NCBI GenBank assembly: GCA_004014935.1
Contig: CP025323.1
Coordinates: 2,557,001 to 2,621,000 of the forward strand
DNA: 64,000 nt
DNA from: Saccharomycopsis malanga
Lineage: Eukaryota; Ascomycota; Saccharomycetes; Ascoideales; Saccharomycopsidaceae
Direction of reading: 5' to 3'
The stretch's first letter is position 1, and every line of letters starts with the position of its first letter. The position numbers and the translations under genes are program-made. This document shows positions 8,309 to 16,784 of the stretch, one piece after another. The notes beneath the pieces are model-generated. The model was not told where the DNA came from, did no database searches, and was given only the letters and a program-made list of their open reading frames with translations.

Positions 8309-9766
8309 CGCGAACAATTCCACTGAATCGCCAATATAATGCTCTATCCGTTCCACCAACATTCTCTTGTCGATGACGCCATTTGTAAACAAGTTCAATA
8401 ACTTGATAAAGTTGGTATATGTGTTCTTGTTTGCTATGTGTTTCTTCACTTTGTCAAAAAAACTGAGTTCTTCATCTAGAGTTGATCTTGGTACAACCTC
8501 TTGTATGTTATTAATATAACCGACCGTTTGCTGTTTCTGCTGATGCTGCTGATGCTGATGCTGCTGCTGTTGTTGTTCTTGTTGCTGTTGCTGCTTTTGA
8601 AGATAATCTACTCTAAGGGTATCACGCTCTCCAGAATACGCGGCTTCCTCTGAATATTTCTTATTAACAGTTCCTTTAACAGGCGGCTGAAAGTTTCCAA
8701 ATGGAGGCAACTGTACATCGTCACGAATATTCACAGCATGTGGCTCTTGTGGGGGCAACGATTCACTTTGCGGATATGATAATGGTGGTAATTGCGCTTG
8801 CTGTGGTGAGGAATGCTGATCATAATTGTAATCATAACGGACGGTACTGTTGAAGTTTGGAACTAAAGCTTCAGATTGAGATGATTCCAAAGCATCTGGA
8901 TCTGGCAAAAACTTTTTGAAATCAGCCAAGAGATCAGGAGCATTCTGAAACAAAATAGACACTTGTTGGTACACTTCCTGGATAGGCCGTTGTTCTCTTC
9001 TGTAAGTTTGAAGCAAATCTAGAAAGCTTTTGTATATATGAGGCTCATTGGTAAACCTCACCTTGATTTTGTTGACATAACCAATAGCATCATCCATTTC
9101 CACAGGTCCTTGTTCCGCGCGATCTTCTTCTTGATGTTGTAATTGATAATTAGTGGCATATGATTGCGGAGAGCTTGTAGCCTGTTCTTGATATTGAGAA
9201 GACCCATTTACTGGAGGAAGAGATGCACCATTGTAAGACACTGGCTGGTGTATATGGGGAGTAGGTTGTGGTTGATTTGAAGGTTGGAGGGATTGTGATT
9301 GGAGCTGGGAAGGATACTCTGGATGGGAGGAAGCATGAATAGCTTCAGAACCAGTAGTTATAGACCCGTTTGGTGTAGTCACTCTGATAGGATTTGGATC
9401 ATTAGGATCAGAGGAGCACACAATACTGTAGCCAGGAGGCAAGAAAGTATTGAACCCTTCAACCAATAACGGATGGCCCTTGAACAAACTGGACACCCGT
9501 TCAATTACACCAGGGGTATCTATTCTTTGAGTGTTGAAATCTTTCATAATGTCGAGAAACTTGTTGTAGACATTAGGCTGGTTTTGGAACTGTGACTTGA
9601 CTTGGTCAAGGTAGGACAAGGCATCTTCAATATTGAGTCTTCTAGAACCATACGCCGGTTGTACGGGACCATCGATTGGCTCAACAACATGTTCTTGTGG
9701 ACGAAGATCCTGTTCAGAATGTGGTTGCTGAATCGACACCAGTTGACGGCGATAATCGTTTGACAT
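8300..9766 (-). CDS. SIN3: SIN3 corepressor, N-terminal part (PAH1-PAH3), ends at UAA in a +1 shift site
   Basis: 488 aa read from the ATG at 9766. Sin3 is the scaffold of the Rpd3 histone deacetylase complexes. Three paired amphipathic helix domains are visible: PAH1 at about residues 44-112, PAH2 at about 222-290, and PAH3 at about 428-488. They are joined by Pro/Gln-rich linkers and a CAG/CAA-coded polyglutamine tract at about 393-415. The frame stops inside PAH3 right after ELFAWF, where homologues continue straight into the histone deacetylase interaction region. That continuation (WFKKFMNYKD) lies in the +1 frame at 8301. Together the parts make about 1248 aa with all expected domains. 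I read this as one gene whose translation needs a +1 shift, or whose assembly has one extra T. Confidence 0.92.
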   Translation of the reverse strand: MSNDYRRQLVSIQQPHSEQDLRPQEHVVEPIDGPVQPAYGSRRLNIEDALSYLDQVKSQFQNQPNVYNKFLDIMKDFNTQRIDTPGVIERVSSLFKGHPLLVEGFNTFLPPGYSIVCSSDPNDPNPIRVTTPNGSITTGSEAIHASSHPEYPSQLQSQSLQPSNQPQPTPHIHQPVSYNGASLPPVNGSSQYQEQATSSPQSYATNYQLQHQEEDRAEQGPVEMDDAIGYVNKIKVRFTNEPHIYKSFLDLLQTYRREQRPIQEVYQQVSILFQNAPDLLADFKKFLPDPDALESSQSEALVPNFNSTVRYDYNYDQHSSPQQAQLPPLSYPQSESLPPQEPHAVNIRDDVQLPPFGNFQPPVKGTVNKKYSEEAAYSGERDTLRVDYLQKQQQQQEQQQQQHQHQQHQQKQQTVGYINNIQEVVPRSTLDEELSFFDKVKKHIANKNTYTNFIKLLNLFTNGVIDKRMLVERIEHYIGDSVELFAWF

Positions 9767-10490
9767 TGCTGGTGGGTTGTTAGTATGAACGTTTTGACCA
9801 AGGGAAGAAGATTACTTGAATACTTTAGAAAAAATAATGAAGCCGATGAAAATTAATCAAAGGAAAAATGCTCAAGATAAAGGAAAGAAGATAAAGGAAA
9901 TATCCAGACGAAAAGACTAGGTATGAACAGAACAAAAAGTCAATGAAAAAATAGAGAGTGAATTAATGAAGAAGAGAAAAAATACTCATCAGAACACATC
10001 ATGAATTAAGGAAAACATACCTTTTTTTAAATTGGCAAATCACTTTACGAAATGTAAACAGATGATATATTGTAATCGTATTGCTAGGAAGCACTGAGAC
10101 TGGTTAGTGATATAATTCTAGATAACACTCTTTTATACCACACAAACCAAGCAATAAATATTAATACTTGAACGCGTGGTAATGCCGAGGAACAGAGATA
10201 TATGAACACTTAGAATACGTACCTGATGGTGAAATTATCAAACGTGCTAAAACACTGTTTTTCAGAGCGAACAGTTCAGGTCCACACGGAAAAACCAAAA
10301 GAATTGAACAACTCTGCTGTTCTTTAACAGACAAACAAATAATCAACTTGTAACAAGAAATGAAACCTCAACAAGAGATTAAACCCCGGGTTATGATAAC
10401 TAAAGTTTGGCAGTCCCCAAGATATTCAGCGTCTATGGGAAGCCTTTCAGACGATGCGCAGGGCGGTTACCCGAGCGGTTGGGAACTCTG

Positions 10491-10787
10491 TGTCTGAAAT
10501 GGGTTTTTCATATGAAGATTATATATAGTAGGAAGGATATAGAAAGCATTATATATTTAATTTATTGATAAAATATTGATAATACTATTTTACATTTAGA
10601 GCTCGGTACATATTAGTTTCGTGTGTATGTACTATGTCTGTAGAGACTTGGTAAACCCCGGTAGGGAAACCCAATCATTTCCGGTCATCATAATTGTCTC
10701 ATTTAATAAATTGGAAAGGTAATCTATCATAATTAAAATAATTTAAGAAATAAGCACTAGACTTTGGTATAAGTCGTGTTTTAGACA
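10491..10787 (-). mobile_element. Solo LTR-like relic (copy 2)
   Basis: 297 bp with TGTCT...AGACA termini. On the minus strand it begins TGTCTAAAACACG and shares AGTCTAGTGCTTA, ATGATTGGG, TTTACCAAGT and a GAAACT-AATAT core with the relic at 3487-3732, in opposite orientation. No internal domain is recognisable and I found no clear target-site duplication. The sequence immediately to its left resembles the 5' half of a tRNA D arm. Confidence 0.65.
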
Positions 10788-10959
10788 GTGGCACTTTCCT
10801 TTAAAACCACGTCTACGATCGTAAGTACTGGAGTAAAATTTGTTTGTAGGTTGAATAAAAAAGGAAACAAAAAACAAAAAAATAAAATATAGAATAAAAG
10901 ATGAAAGGTAAAAAAATAGATTAAAAATTCAGAATGAAAGTGCTTGAAAAAATAAATTA

Positions 10960-11458
10960 AAAGAAGGCTGACGGCAGACTTAGCTTCTGATCTTGGTCCA
11001 GATGATACTACTTGTATTGGGTATCTAGTAATCTTTCCCAAACAGAAAAGCAAAGCTTCTGATATCGTAGAGTCTTTGACCAAGTTCAGAACCATGACAG
11101 AGCTTATGTTATGTTCTTCTTACTCATTTGTCCATTTTCTGCATATGAGTGAGTGATCATGCTTGAAATCATAGTCTCCACAGTTCTGGCATTCTAGTAA
11201 GTCAAAACCCACCATTTCCTTAAACCTTCGCAGCACCATGCCTGCCAGAGGAAGTTTTCTACTTATTGTCGTAACTTGCGGGTCGATAAGTTCACATTTG
11301 ATTTTTCTACCTTTTTTGCCATTGTTGTATCATTCTCTCATGGATAACCTCTTTGAGACACGGTATCCTGTGATGGTGGTGTTGAATTAATTTGCCTTGT
11401 TCCTTTTCGCTTCGATTTTCTGTTATCAACGTGCTTATCAAACCTTTGTTTTCTCTTT
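10960..11458 (-). pseudogene. Decayed protein-coding remnant with a zinc-finger-like motif
   Basis: Read on the minus strand, protein-like sequence continues across several lesions. A basic segment (VDNRKSKRKGTRQIN) runs into a stop and a frame change near 11320. Then RKLPLAGMVLRRFKEMV and ECQNCGDYDFKHDHSLICRKW follow, the latter with CxxC and a later Cys. An in-frame TAA comes next, and then ALLFCLGKITRYPIQVVS-type sequence. I do not recognise the family. It lies just upstream, in the same orientation, of the LTR relic at 10491-10787, so it could be the 3' end of a retrotransposon or an unrelated dead gene. Confidence 0.4.
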
Positions 11459-11910
11459 TATATTTCAAAGAAAATTATATGAGTATAAAAGTTATATGTT
11501 TGAAAATATATAAAACCTGGTCAAACGGTTATGTAAATCGGTATGATAATCCCATTTTATATTAGCAATCAAGTATTGAAAATCATTGTGAAAAATTGGC
11601 TGAAAGAACAGATAAGCATTTTGCATAGTTTATGGCCGTATCAATAGTAATTGCTCAATGTATAATGCTACTTTGAACCGTTCTTCAAGATTGTGTCGCT
11701 AGGCATTCAACTATTTAGGGTCATTTAAACAAAAGCAGCTCGGGGAGCGTACAAATATTCCTCAGGGGCAGTAGAATACACAGACAAGCCTAAATTCTTT
11801 ATTTTTGCTTTAGTTAGGCTGAGAAGTTTATGAAGTAAAATTGATTATGATGAATACATTAAGACGTTTCAGTGAGGTGCTAGCTTTCTATTTCTCCTGT
11901 TACAATTTTT

Positions 11911-12030
11911 ATTTCTTAGACGTTTAAAGATTTCTTCGCGGAAGATTTTTTCACAAACAATTCTCAGTTCTCATACGCTTAAAAACTTCTTCACAACCTT
12001 GATTTCTTATACGCTTGAAACTTTCTTCAC
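11911..12030. repeat. Three imperfect ~30-bp direct repeats downstream of VTI1
   Basis: Units start near 11911, 11966 and 12001 and share a TTTCTTATACGCTTRAAA core followed by TTCTTC. They lie in the 3' flank of VTI1. Function is unknown. Confidence 0.55.
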
Positions 12031-12129
12031 TTGTATAATTCGAAAAACTCCAACGTATATTATCAATCATTCAGTTCAAAAAACCAACTTTATATTCTAA
12101 ACCTCTCATAATTAGCAGTACCTACACAT

Positions 12130-12914
12130 TTATCTGAATTTACTGATCAAGACAAGGAAAATCAATATGATCAACACTGCTATTATGGCATAACTGATCA
12201 ACTTATTGGCAGCCATACGACGGCTCATCGTTCTGAGGGTGCGGATACTTTTATCAACATAGCCATCTGCCTCCATAAGCGTATTTCTACTGTTGATAAG
12301 TTGTTCTCTCTGGCCACGCAAATTGTTCAAAATATTGGCGCCCACATCTTCGGTTTCATTAGCGATTCTTTGACTATCACGTAATCTGTCGCTTGCTCTG
12401 GATAAGGAGGCGTTGTTTTTCAAAAGTGACTGTCTCTGATCAAAATCTTTGTTTCCGTTGCTTCCGGTATTGGCGCCTCTACCGCCAAACAACGCTCTAC
12501 GGTCATCATCATCCTCATATTTCTTAAGCAACTGTTCTTGATTCGCCAATTGTGCTTTGAATGTTCTTATTTTTGAATTGTAAGTGGCTCTGCTACTGGA
12601 TGGCAAACTGAGCACTTCCGTGTCCATTGATCCAATCTGCCTAGTTAGTAAATGCTGTTGACCAATTCTTTACTAGAGTTTGACCCCAATGTTAAAACTT
12701 ACAATTTCTTTCAACTCATCAATTGAGCTTTCTATATCCTTAAGTGTTGCCCGTCTGGCCTCTATCATCATAATTAATATGCTGTCCTGTCATTATCTAT
12801 GAAAAAACCATCATACACACCTCCTTGAAGCGATGAAACCTGCTCCAACTTCTGCACAACATCGCCATGAGTCAACTGAAAATCACTTTCATACGTATCA
12901 AGAAGTTCTGACAT
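12130..12914 (-). CDS. VTI1: v-SNARE Vti1, three exons
   Basis: Exons 12821-12914, 12703-12761 and 12130-12636 give a 219-aa protein, against 217 aa in S. cerevisiae. Vti1 is the Qb SNARE for Golgi, endosome and vacuole fusion. Exon 1 begins MSELLDTYESDF, matching the start of yeast Vti1, and exon 2 encodes ARRATLKDIESSIDELKEI. Exon 3 carries the SNARE helix (IANETEDVG through the zero-layer region) and a C-terminal anchor (ISYAIIAVLIILIFLVLISKF). Intron 1 (59 nt) has an unusual GTGTGT donor; intron 2 (66 nt) has GTAAGT and TACTAAC with the branch A only 8 nt before the AG end. Phase joins are exact (G+AG = Glu). A single-exon reading from the ATG at 12627 would lose the N-terminal Habc region. 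Divergent from the M28 copy B gene across 227 bp. Confidence 0.93.
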
Positions 12915-13141
12915 TCCCACCAATATATATAATTTATCTTTTGGTTATCTTGTTGTCATCATCGTCTTCTTCTCTTGTTGCCCCCACTCCCATCCACTAT
13001 AACTATGTAGTTGGAAGGATTACCCGGCGTCCTCATACAAATTTCATTGATAGCCCCAATTGGGCAGCATACAGATATGGCCAACTTGATAATCTAAAGA
13101 TTTCTCGGATAAAACCTGTTTAAGATACATTGTTGGCAAAA

Positions 13142-15646
13142 ATGGGGTTCAATAAATACTCTGATACTGCTTCGATGCATTCCCGTGATCAAGATGACGA
13201 TCTTTCTGATTTTGATGATGAATTGTCAAAGTTTGATGGTCCTCTTCTTCCTTATAATGTTAAAGATTCCAAGCTGCAAACCCTAAACTCCTCTATAAAA
13301 CGGTTTTTCAGTTTGAAAACATTACTTGCGGTGTTTGGTGCCTTGCTTTTTATCCATAAAATTACAGTGATTTACCACAATTCTGTCCAATACAGCAACA
13401 GTGTCTCGGAAGAAACATTATCATCTGAATATTTGAATGTGTTGGAGACATCCAATTTTGCTGCCAATTGGTCATATGAATTCACCAAGGCTCCTCATTT
13501 AGCAGGAACCAATTTGGATCTCGTCCATTGGCAAGAAGACAAATACAGGGAGTTTGGATTGGAAAATGTCTATACTGAGAGTTTTGATGTTTACATAAAC
13601 TATCCCGTAGAAAACTCGTTGAAACTTGTCGCTGCAAACTCGGAAAATGTTGTTTATCAACCAACTTTAACCGAGGACAAACTCGATGAAGACCCAACCA
13701 CCAATGGTGACGATTTGGTGCCTGCTTTCCATGGTTATTCTGCTAATGGTAATGCCACTGCAGAGTTTATTTACGCTAATTACGGTACAAAGGAAGATTT
13801 TGAATTGCTCGCACACCACGGCGTAAATGTCACCGGCAAAATCGCCATTGTCCGTTATGGCAAGCTTTTCAGAGGTTTAAAAGTCAAGTTTGCCCAAGAG
13901 GCTGGAGCCATTGGTGTATTGATTTATTCGGAACCTTCTGATGACGGTGAGATTAGTGTAGACAATGGTTACAAGGCATATCCAGAAGGACCTGCCAGAA
14001 ATCCATCTTCGTTGCAAAGAGGATCGGTCCAGTTCTTGTCTCAGATTCCAGGTGATCCTACCACTCCTGGTTGGCCATCTAAGGGTGACAATGTGCACAG
14101 AGTTGATCCTTATCATAGTATTCCTAAAATTCCTTCCTTGCCAATCAGTTATAAAGAAGTTCAGCCAATTTTGACACAACTTAACGGCCATGGTTTGAAG
14201 ATTGGTAACGGTTGGGAAGGTTCACTTCATAATGTGAGTTACAATGTAGGACCAAATCCAAACCTTAAGCTTAACTTGTACAATAATCAAAAATATAATA
14301 TTAGTAAATTATGGAACGTTTATGGAGAAATTGAAGGCATTAATAAAAATGAAATTGTATTGCTTGGAAACCATAGGGATGCTTGGATCAAAGGCGGTGC
14401 TGGAGATCCAAATTCTGGTTCAGCAGTTACTTTAGAAATTATTAGAGCATTAAATGAACTCAAGACTAAATACAATTGGAAACCAAAAAGAACCATAAAA
14501 TTTGCTTCTTGGGATGGTGAAGAATATGGACTTCTCGGAAGCACTGAATTTGGTGAATTACATCATAAGGAACTTCAAAAGAAAGTTGTTGCTTACTTGA
14601 ATTTAGATGACGCTGTTGCTGGTTCAGTGTTGAACCTTGAAGCTTCTCCTTTGTTGAACAAAGCTTTGAACAAGGCAGCCACCAAAGTGCAATATCCTAG
14701 AAAGGAAAAAGGCGTTAAAAGCGAGAATGTTACTTTGTATGACCACTTTTACAAGCAACATCATAAAAAGATTGGTATTTTGGGAAGCGGCTCTGACTTC
14801 ACAGTGTTCTTGGAACATTTGGGAATCCCTTCGGTAAATGTTGTGTTCGAAACAGGTCCAACAGACCCTATTTATCATTACCATTCAAACTATGATTCGT
14901 ATTATTGGATGGAAAAGTTTTGCGATCCAGGATTTGTTCTCCATAACACCATGGCAAAGTACTTTGGACTTGTTGCCTTGGATATTGCCGACAGCAAGGT
15001 CTTGGACTTTGGTTTGGTTGAAAATAGTGTGGAGATTTCCGGCTACTTTAACGAAAGCGTAAAGAATATTCCTGACTCATGGTTCAATGAGCAAATCAGC
15101 AGCAAACCAAGCTACGATAAAATGGTGGCTTCGTCTGATAAAGAGTATATGGAATGGTGGAAATTGCAAATTACTGAGGGTATCCAGTCGTTGGGCGAAA
15201 AGACACTTCGCAATGAGTACAAGTCTTCAAAAGGTATTGAAGATCTCATTAACAAGACCCGTGCTTCCATCGAGAACTTCATTAAGGCTTCCGAGGGCCT
15301 TGAGCAACAAATCCAGAAAACTGAAGAGGCTTACGAGTATTATGACACTCATTACTGGAGATATAATCCTTATGCAATGTTTAAGAAAGAAAGTCTTGCA
15401 AGAGACATCACCAGAATCAATAAGAAACTCAAGTATTTGGAACGTTTTTTTCTCAACTATGGCGGTCTTCACCACCGTTTCTGGTTCAGACACATAATCT
15501 TTGCTGTGGATAGAAATAATGGGTACAGTGCAATTAGCTTGCCTGGCTTGAATGAAGGTATAGTCGATAAAAATGTAGGTGAAGTCTACAAGTGGTTAGC
15601 CATTCTCAATGGTGCTATCCGAAACGCAGCCTACAGTATTTCTTAA
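13142..15646 (+). CDS. M28 metallopeptidase, glutamate carboxypeptidase II/transferrin-receptor-like (Vps70/Tre type), copy B
   Basis: 834 aa from the ATG at 13142; the frame extends to a TTG at 13130. An acidic cytosolic N-terminus precedes a transmembrane segment at about residues 58-78 (LKTLLAVFGALLF), then the lumenal PA insert, M28 core and dimerisation domain. The metal ligands seen in copy A are all kept (HRDAW, GDPNSG, WDGEEYG, YLNLDD, YHYHSNYD). N-glycosylation sequons are frequent. With its full N-terminus this is the better candidate for the ancestral Vps70-like gene. Outside the converted block the two proteins are roughly 80% alike before it and clearly less alike in the C-terminal third, judged by eye. 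Confidence 0.9.
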   Translation: MGFNKYSDTASMHSRDQDDDLSDFDDELSKFDGPLLPYNVKDSKLQTLNSSIKRFFSLKTLLAVFGALLFIHKITVIYHNSVQYSNSVSEETLSSEYLNVLETSNFAANWSYEFTKAPHLAGTNLDLVHWQEDKYREFGLENVYTESFDVYINYPVENSLKLVAANSENVVYQPTLTEDKLDEDPTTNGDDLVPAFHGYSANGNATAEFIYANYGTKEDFELLAHHGVNVTGKIAIVRYGKLFRGLKVKFAQEAGAIGVLIYSEPSDDGEISVDNGYKAYPEGPARNPSSLQRGSVQFLSQIPGDPTTPGWPSKGDNVHRVDPYHSIPKIPSLPISYKEVQPILTQLNGHGLKIGNGWEGSLHNVSYNVGPNPNLKLNLYNNQKYNISKLWNVYGEIEGINKNEIVLLGNHRDAWIKGGAGDPNSGSAVTLEIIRALNELKTKYNWKPKRTIKFASWDGEEYGLLGSTEFGELHHKELQKKVVAYLNLDDAVAGSVLNLEASPLLNKALNKAATKVQYPRKEKGVKSENVTLYDHFYKQHHKKIGILGSGSDFTVFLEHLGIPSVNVVFETGPTDPIYHYHSNYDSYYWMEKFCDPGFVLHNTMAKYFGLVALDIADSKVLDFGLVENSVEISGYFNESVKNIPDSWFNEQISSKPSYDKMVASSDKEYMEWWKLQITEGIQSLGEKTLRNEYKSSKGIEDLINKTRASIENFIKASEGLEQQIQKTEEAYEYYDTHYWRYNPYAMFKKESLARDITRINKKLKYLERFFLNYGGLHHRFWFRHIIFAVDRNNGYSAISLPGLNEGIVDKNVGEVYKWLAILNGAIRNAAYSIS
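14081..14595 (+). repeat. 515-bp inverted repeat arm B, identical to 1269-1783
   Basis: Partner of the block in copy A. It covers the end of the PA insert and most of the M28 metal-binding core. Recombination between the two arms would invert about 12.3 kb carrying LHP1, SIN3 and VTI1 while leaving two hybrid M28 genes. Confidence 0.95.
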
Positions 15647-15647
15647 T

Positions 15648-15663
15648 CGACTGTTTTCAGTCG
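15648..15663 (+). terminator. Short hairpin right after the M28 copy B stop codon
   Basis: CGACTG-TTTT-CAGTCG begins one base after the TAA and is followed by a T-rich run. Yeast genes do not need such hairpins for termination, so it may be an mRNA 3' UTR structure. Confidence 0.4.
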
Positions 15664-16784
15664 TTTGAATTTTATTTTTTAAACATTTATTAAAGCATTC
15701 ATTTAGCTTTGACTATTATTTATTTATTATTTTTCGTTCTACTATAGGGTCTGGTATTTTGGTTAAAATGATTTCCGTTTACTTAACCTTTATCCATCCT
15801 TATCACAACATGACATTCAGATATTTATTGAATTCACTTTTTAAATTATTTTAAGCTTCTTTTGTTCTTTCTTCAATATAAACAGCGTAAAATGTTTTCT
15901 ATTGTACGAAAGAATATAAAATTTTGAAGAAAACGGTTCTTCATTACTAGATTATTAAATTTAATGGATAAGAACAAAACAGCTTGAGGCTGGGAAAACA
16001 GTTTGTTCGGTATACTGAGAAGGCGGTACGGTACATATCAGGTATTGGAGAGTAAAAGATATAATTAACAATTCTATGAGGATTTAATAACAACAAGACA
16101 GTTGAGTGATACGAATCTAACCAGGTGGATAAATATAAGGGCCCAATTGTATGTTACCCAAAGATAGACGTTTCCATAGTTAATATATAGGTTATTTCTC
16201 ACAAGTCATAGCATTAGCTTCTCAATTCTTTTATCTTATTACTATTATTCTTGAGACATTTTTATAATATTCTTTTTTTTATTCCATCATAATACATATA
16301 AACTACTAGAATACAACTGTTGGATGCTCACTTCGCCTGTTTCTTTCTAAACCAATATTATAATTACCATCCGTTTGACACATTTTAAAGTTTGACATGT
16401 TCTACAGTACTTTCGATGCATCATATTCCTCCCAATGCCTCTCTTCCGTCTAGTTTGCTGCATTCCAGTAAAGGCCAATTTCTTAGCAATGGTTTTCCTG
16501 TCACTTTGGCCGTCAATATACGATTGCTGTTTCTGGACAGTTGCTATAGCTTTATCAATGAGCTTACCCAGAGGGTGCTATACCACCCCTGTTGTATACC
16601 CGTTTCATCACACCAGAGCAAAATTGCTCTTTGAAATTGGGGGCAGCATTGCCATCATCACCAATTGTATGTAATATATATAGCCTCCTTGACTTCGATT
16701 CTTATAAAAATACAGGTTTCTACTTTTTACCGTTCCAATTGAGCCCTCATTCAACTCATATAGATTGTAGCTGCCATTGTTATT
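15664..16784. other. Gene-poor stretch upstream of IST2
   Basis: AT-rich intergenic DNA. The only notable content is the possible decayed reading frame on the minus strand at 16347-16709 and the IST2 promoter. Confidence 0.55.
16347..16709 (-). pseudogene. Possible frameshifted small ORF upstream of IST2
   Basis: On the minus strand a protein-like frame (GDDGNAAPNFKEQFCSGVMK, ending IAPSG) meets TAA. Removing one G of the GGG at 16567-16569 would continue it into KLIDKAIATVQKQQSYIDG and KKLAFTGMQQTRRKRGIGRN, ending at 16347. No good start codon is visible upstream. I do not recognise the sequence. All three frames of the opposite strand are also open here, so composition could mislead. Confidence 0.3.

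Larger units (their letters stand above)
9767..12129. other. Long gene-poor stretch between SIN3 and VTI1
   Basis: No intact gene. The right flank of SIN3 (9767-10440) is purine-rich and looks like promoter and 5' UTR. An LTR relic lies at 10491-10787, a decayed reading frame at about 10960-11458 (minus), and a set of imperfect 30-bp direct repeats at 11911-12030. The rest is AT-rich with no signal I can interpret. Confidence 0.6.

Noticed and set aside
8300-8334. Two separate SIN3-related genes, the second starting at ATG 8334
   Set aside because: The ATG 8334 reading begins with ten non-homologous residues, while joining the frames at the UUU gives uninterrupted Sin3 homology.
10455-10490. 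Possible tRNA gene left of LTR copy 2 (TTACCCGAGCGGTTGGG resembles a D arm)
   Set aside because: No T arm or B box follows, and the sequence past the LTR at 10788 does not supply a 3' half.
12833-13123. 96-codon plus-strand ORF
   Set aside because: Antisense to VTI1 exon 1 and its promoter; VTI1 exon homology and splice signals decide the strand.
206-15646. Centromere flanked by inverted repeats, as in some Candida species
   Set aside because: The arms are coding genes, and the interior is filled with ordinary expressed-type genes, not a gene-free core.
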